A stretch of 64,000 bases of DNA, from positions 1 to 64,000 of the forward strand of contig NZ_JAJFCK010000012.1 of the NCBI RefSeq assembly GCF_020709055.1, in the 5' to 3' direction. Numbering within the stretch: the first letter of the stretch is position 1; every line of letters starts with the position of its first letter. Origin of the DNA: Ruminococcus callidus (lineage in GTDB: Bacteria; Bacillota; Clostridia; Oscillospirales; Ruminococcaceae). A model generated the notes under the pieces. The model saw only the letters and a list, made by a program, of their open reading frames with translations, had not been told where the DNA came from and made no database searches. The position numbers were made by a program, and so were the translations under genes. Shown in pieces: positions 62,232 to 64,000 of the stretch.

Positions 62232-62357
62232 GGATATAGCTGAAAAATGAATGTTTCATTTTGTAAGCTTAAATGGATATGAGTGATCTGCTGCTCGTAT
62301 CCGAATACAGAAATTCAACATGGGAAGACAATGTGTGGAAAAAGGAGCGATATATTT

Positions 62358-64000
62358 ATGAGCAAGACAATTCAAAAAAGAGTGCAGGCAGTTCTTTTGA
62401 GTGCTGTCATGGCTGCAACATCGCTCGCAGTAACTTCTGCGAGCGGGATCTTTGCAGATGCAGCTGGAAAGACATATCAAATCAATAAGACACTGGAAAC
62501 TTCCATTCCGGATCCGGATGATCCGGATACTCCGAAGAACCAGCAGAAATGCACGTTTATGTGCAAAGCTTCCACAGATACCTGGACACCGTTTACGGAT
62601 ACCAAGGGCAAGGGCATTAAAGATCTGTTCGGAACTGGCATCAAGACCTTCCAGCTGAACTTCAAGTCCGACAAGCTGGTCACCAACTTCTCCTATTATT
62701 TCGGATGCTCAGCAGATAAGGCGCACAGCTACTACTGGGACATCGGCGAGGCAATCGCGTGCACGCCGTACGCAACAGAATTCTCCGTTGTGATCGAGGT
62801 TCCGTCTTATGCAGACCTCTCCAATGACGGCAAATTCCAGGTGCAGAACTGCTATGCCGGTCTGGCAGAGCAGGATCCGGCAGACAATTCCGTGAAGACC
62901 TACACCGATCAGTCCATTACGCTGGTTTCCATTGAGGCAAACGGCACGACTGATACCAGCAACGGCACTGCACCGGACTGGCTGAACCCCACAAATCCGG
63001 ATCTGCCCAAGGGCGAAGAGAACACCGGCGGAATGTATTATTCCAGCGCAAACGGTGCTGGCGATAACTACAGCTTCAAGGACAACGGCGACGGCACTGC
63101 AACTGTGACCGCAGTAAATTCTCTGAAGCTGGAGGATGTTAATCTGGATCTGACACCGGGCGACACCTGCAGCGAAGAATATTATCAGACAGAAGCAGGC
63201 GGCGGATATAAGTCCGAGAGCGAGATCCGTGAGGCAGGACTTCCGCTGAACAGCCATAAGTTCACTTACTCCGACTTTGGTCTGGCTCCGGGCAAAAATG
63301 CTTCGTCGGATGTGAAGATCAAATCTTTGAGCGTTACTCTGAAGACTAAAGAAAATTTACAGCGTATCATGTACGGCGGCGGTCTGAATGTTGAGGGTCA
63401 CAGTGTAGCGGATACCGAGTATGCAAAGTATCTGGCAGGCATGGAGGGTAAGAACGAGTTGTCCGGCTACTGGTACAATGATATCGGTCCGGAGGCACTG
63501 GCAGCAGCAGAAGAGGCTGGCGCAAAGTTTGGCGTTACCATTGGCGGCGGCACCGACCTTGCAAAGCAGGACATCGGCAACTACTTCACCGTAACATGGG
63601 ATGTTCCGGAAGAGGTTATTCCGTATGCAACTGTAAAGCCCACTGATCAGATTTCTTTCCAGCTGTGGTATGGTCAGGTTGTCGCAGACACCTACACCAA
63701 GCTGGATAAGGCGACTATCGTTGATGCAACTCTGACCTATGAGGAGTCCATGACGTTCCCGTACACCGGCACTGTAACCGCAAAAGGCGGCAGCGAGAGC
63801 GTTGGCAAGTCCGTATCTGTCAACTATGCAGATTTCGGCATGAAGTATGAAAAGACCGCAGACGTTTACGCAGTTCTTTTTGATGTTACCACAGACATGG
63901 ATGTCAACCAGATGGTAGTTGGCGCAGGTACTTCCGTTCTGTCGAAGCTTACTGCAGCAACCTCTGAATGCTGGTATCAGACCGATGATGCCAACGAAAA
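62358..64000 (+). CDS. Large secreted modular protein, 3' end beyond the window
   Basis: At least 547 residues, open to the window end. The signal peptide is MSKTIQKRVQAVLLSAVMAATSLAVTSASGIFA with cleavage near ADA. A Pro/Asp-rich stretch (PDPDDPDTPK) leads to a beta-rich domain with aromatic and Cys residues (residues about 60-190). Further modules follow from residue about 210. Two later modules share a YxDFGx...V...L pattern: FTYSDFGLAPGKN near 300 and VNYADFGMKYEKT near 495. No catalytic motif was recognised. Such secreted proteins in ruminococci often carry carbohydrate-binding modules and a dockerin, but a dockerin is not in view. Start follows AAAGGAGCGATATATTT. Confidence 0.75.
   Translation, partial: MSKTIQKRVQAVLLSAVMAATSLAVTSASGIFADAAGKTYQINKTLETSIPDPDDPDTPKNQQKCTFMCKASTDTWTPFTDTKGKGIKDLFGTGIKTFQLNFKSDKLVTNFSYYFGCSADKAHSYYWDIGEAIACTPYATEFSVVIEVPSYADLSNDGKFQVQNCYAGLAEQDPADNSVKTYTDQSITLVSIEANGTTDTSNGTAPDWLNPTNPDLPKGEENTGGMYYSSANGAGDNYSFKDNGDGTATVTAVNSLKLEDVNLDLTPGDTCSEEYYQTEAGGGYKSESEIREAGLPLNSHKFTYSDFGLAPGKNASSDVKIKSLSVTLKTKENLQRIMYGGGLNVEGHSVADTEYAKYLAGMEGKNELSGYWYNDIGPEALAAAEEAGAKFGVTIGGGTDLAKQDIGNYFTVTWDVPEEVIPYATVKPTDQISFQLWYGQVVADTYTKLDKATIVDATLTYEESMTFPYTGTVTAKGGSESVGKSVSVNYADFGMKYEKTADVYAVLFDVTTDMDVNQMVVGAGTSVLSKLTAATSECWYQTDDANE

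Noticed and set aside
60568-62259. 563-codon minus-strand frame opposite cdaR
   Set aside because: Composition is typical of an antisense shadow, and it fully overlaps the well-supported cdaR. No promoter or ribosome site was seen.

Overview
The window is a chromosomal segment of a Gram-positive, low-to-mid GC clostridial bacterium, most likely Ruminococcus or a close Oscillospiraceae relative. I infer this from three T-box leaders, strong TTGACA-17-TATAAT promoters, the scpA-scpB-DUF2953-ytfJ-dacF-rluB gene order, cdaA-cdaR, a Rex regulator, several Ser/Thr/Glu-rich lipoproteins and a large secreted protein at the right edge. Native genes are GC-rich. No rRNA, phage, transposase, integrase or CRISPR array was seen.

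Left part (1-13.7 kb): branched-chain amino acid synthesis. On the minus strand run ilvB, ilvN, ilvC, ilvD, leuC, leuD and leuB. ilvB has its own promoter, a small leader ORF and an intrinsic attenuator. leuA diverges on the plus strand behind a leucine-type T-box. Between leuD and leuB sits a foreign-looking array of four AT-rich plus-strand genes (1.3-3.5 kb): an isochorismatase-fold hydrolase, a GNAT acetyltransferase and two membrane proteins. Each is preceded by a near-identical promoter-bearing repeat of about 120 bp. This promoter-cassette array is the most interesting object in the window. A second repeat family, about 162 bp with terminal inverted repeats and a central hairpin that shows compensatory base changes, lies next to leuB, ilvD, ilvC, leuA and rfbC, with a 50-bp derivative at the end of a DUF5662 gene.

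Middle part (13.8-33.4 kb): a membrane protein resembling a SipW-type signal peptidase that lacks both catalytic residues, two tRNA clusters (Thr, Gly; Val, Asp, Gly, Cys), lipoproteins, an ABC-F ATPase, a PIN/NYN-like protein, an SseB-like protein, rpmB with a start-codon-sequestering leader, a site-2 protease, the scpAB-dacF-rluB block, metA (acetyl-CoA type by residue 111), an AspT/YidE-type permease with a highly structured 5' leader, comF and a secreted 3D/RlpA-like protein.

Right part (33.5-64 kb): a complete trp operon (trpE, trpGD fusion, trpC, trpF, trpB, trpA) under a Trp T-box. A third T-box of unresolved specificity precedes a PHP phosphatase-Lrp-aminotransferase-ispE block. Then come a lipoprotein, ugd with the full dTDP-rhamnose set rfbABDC, a GNAT gene, an aconitase-TraX-isocitrate dehydrogenase-rex block, ispDF, a DUF3343/cysteine-desulfurase-like pair, cdaA-cdaR with an unusual 71-bp overlap, and the start of a secreted modular protein truncated by the window end.
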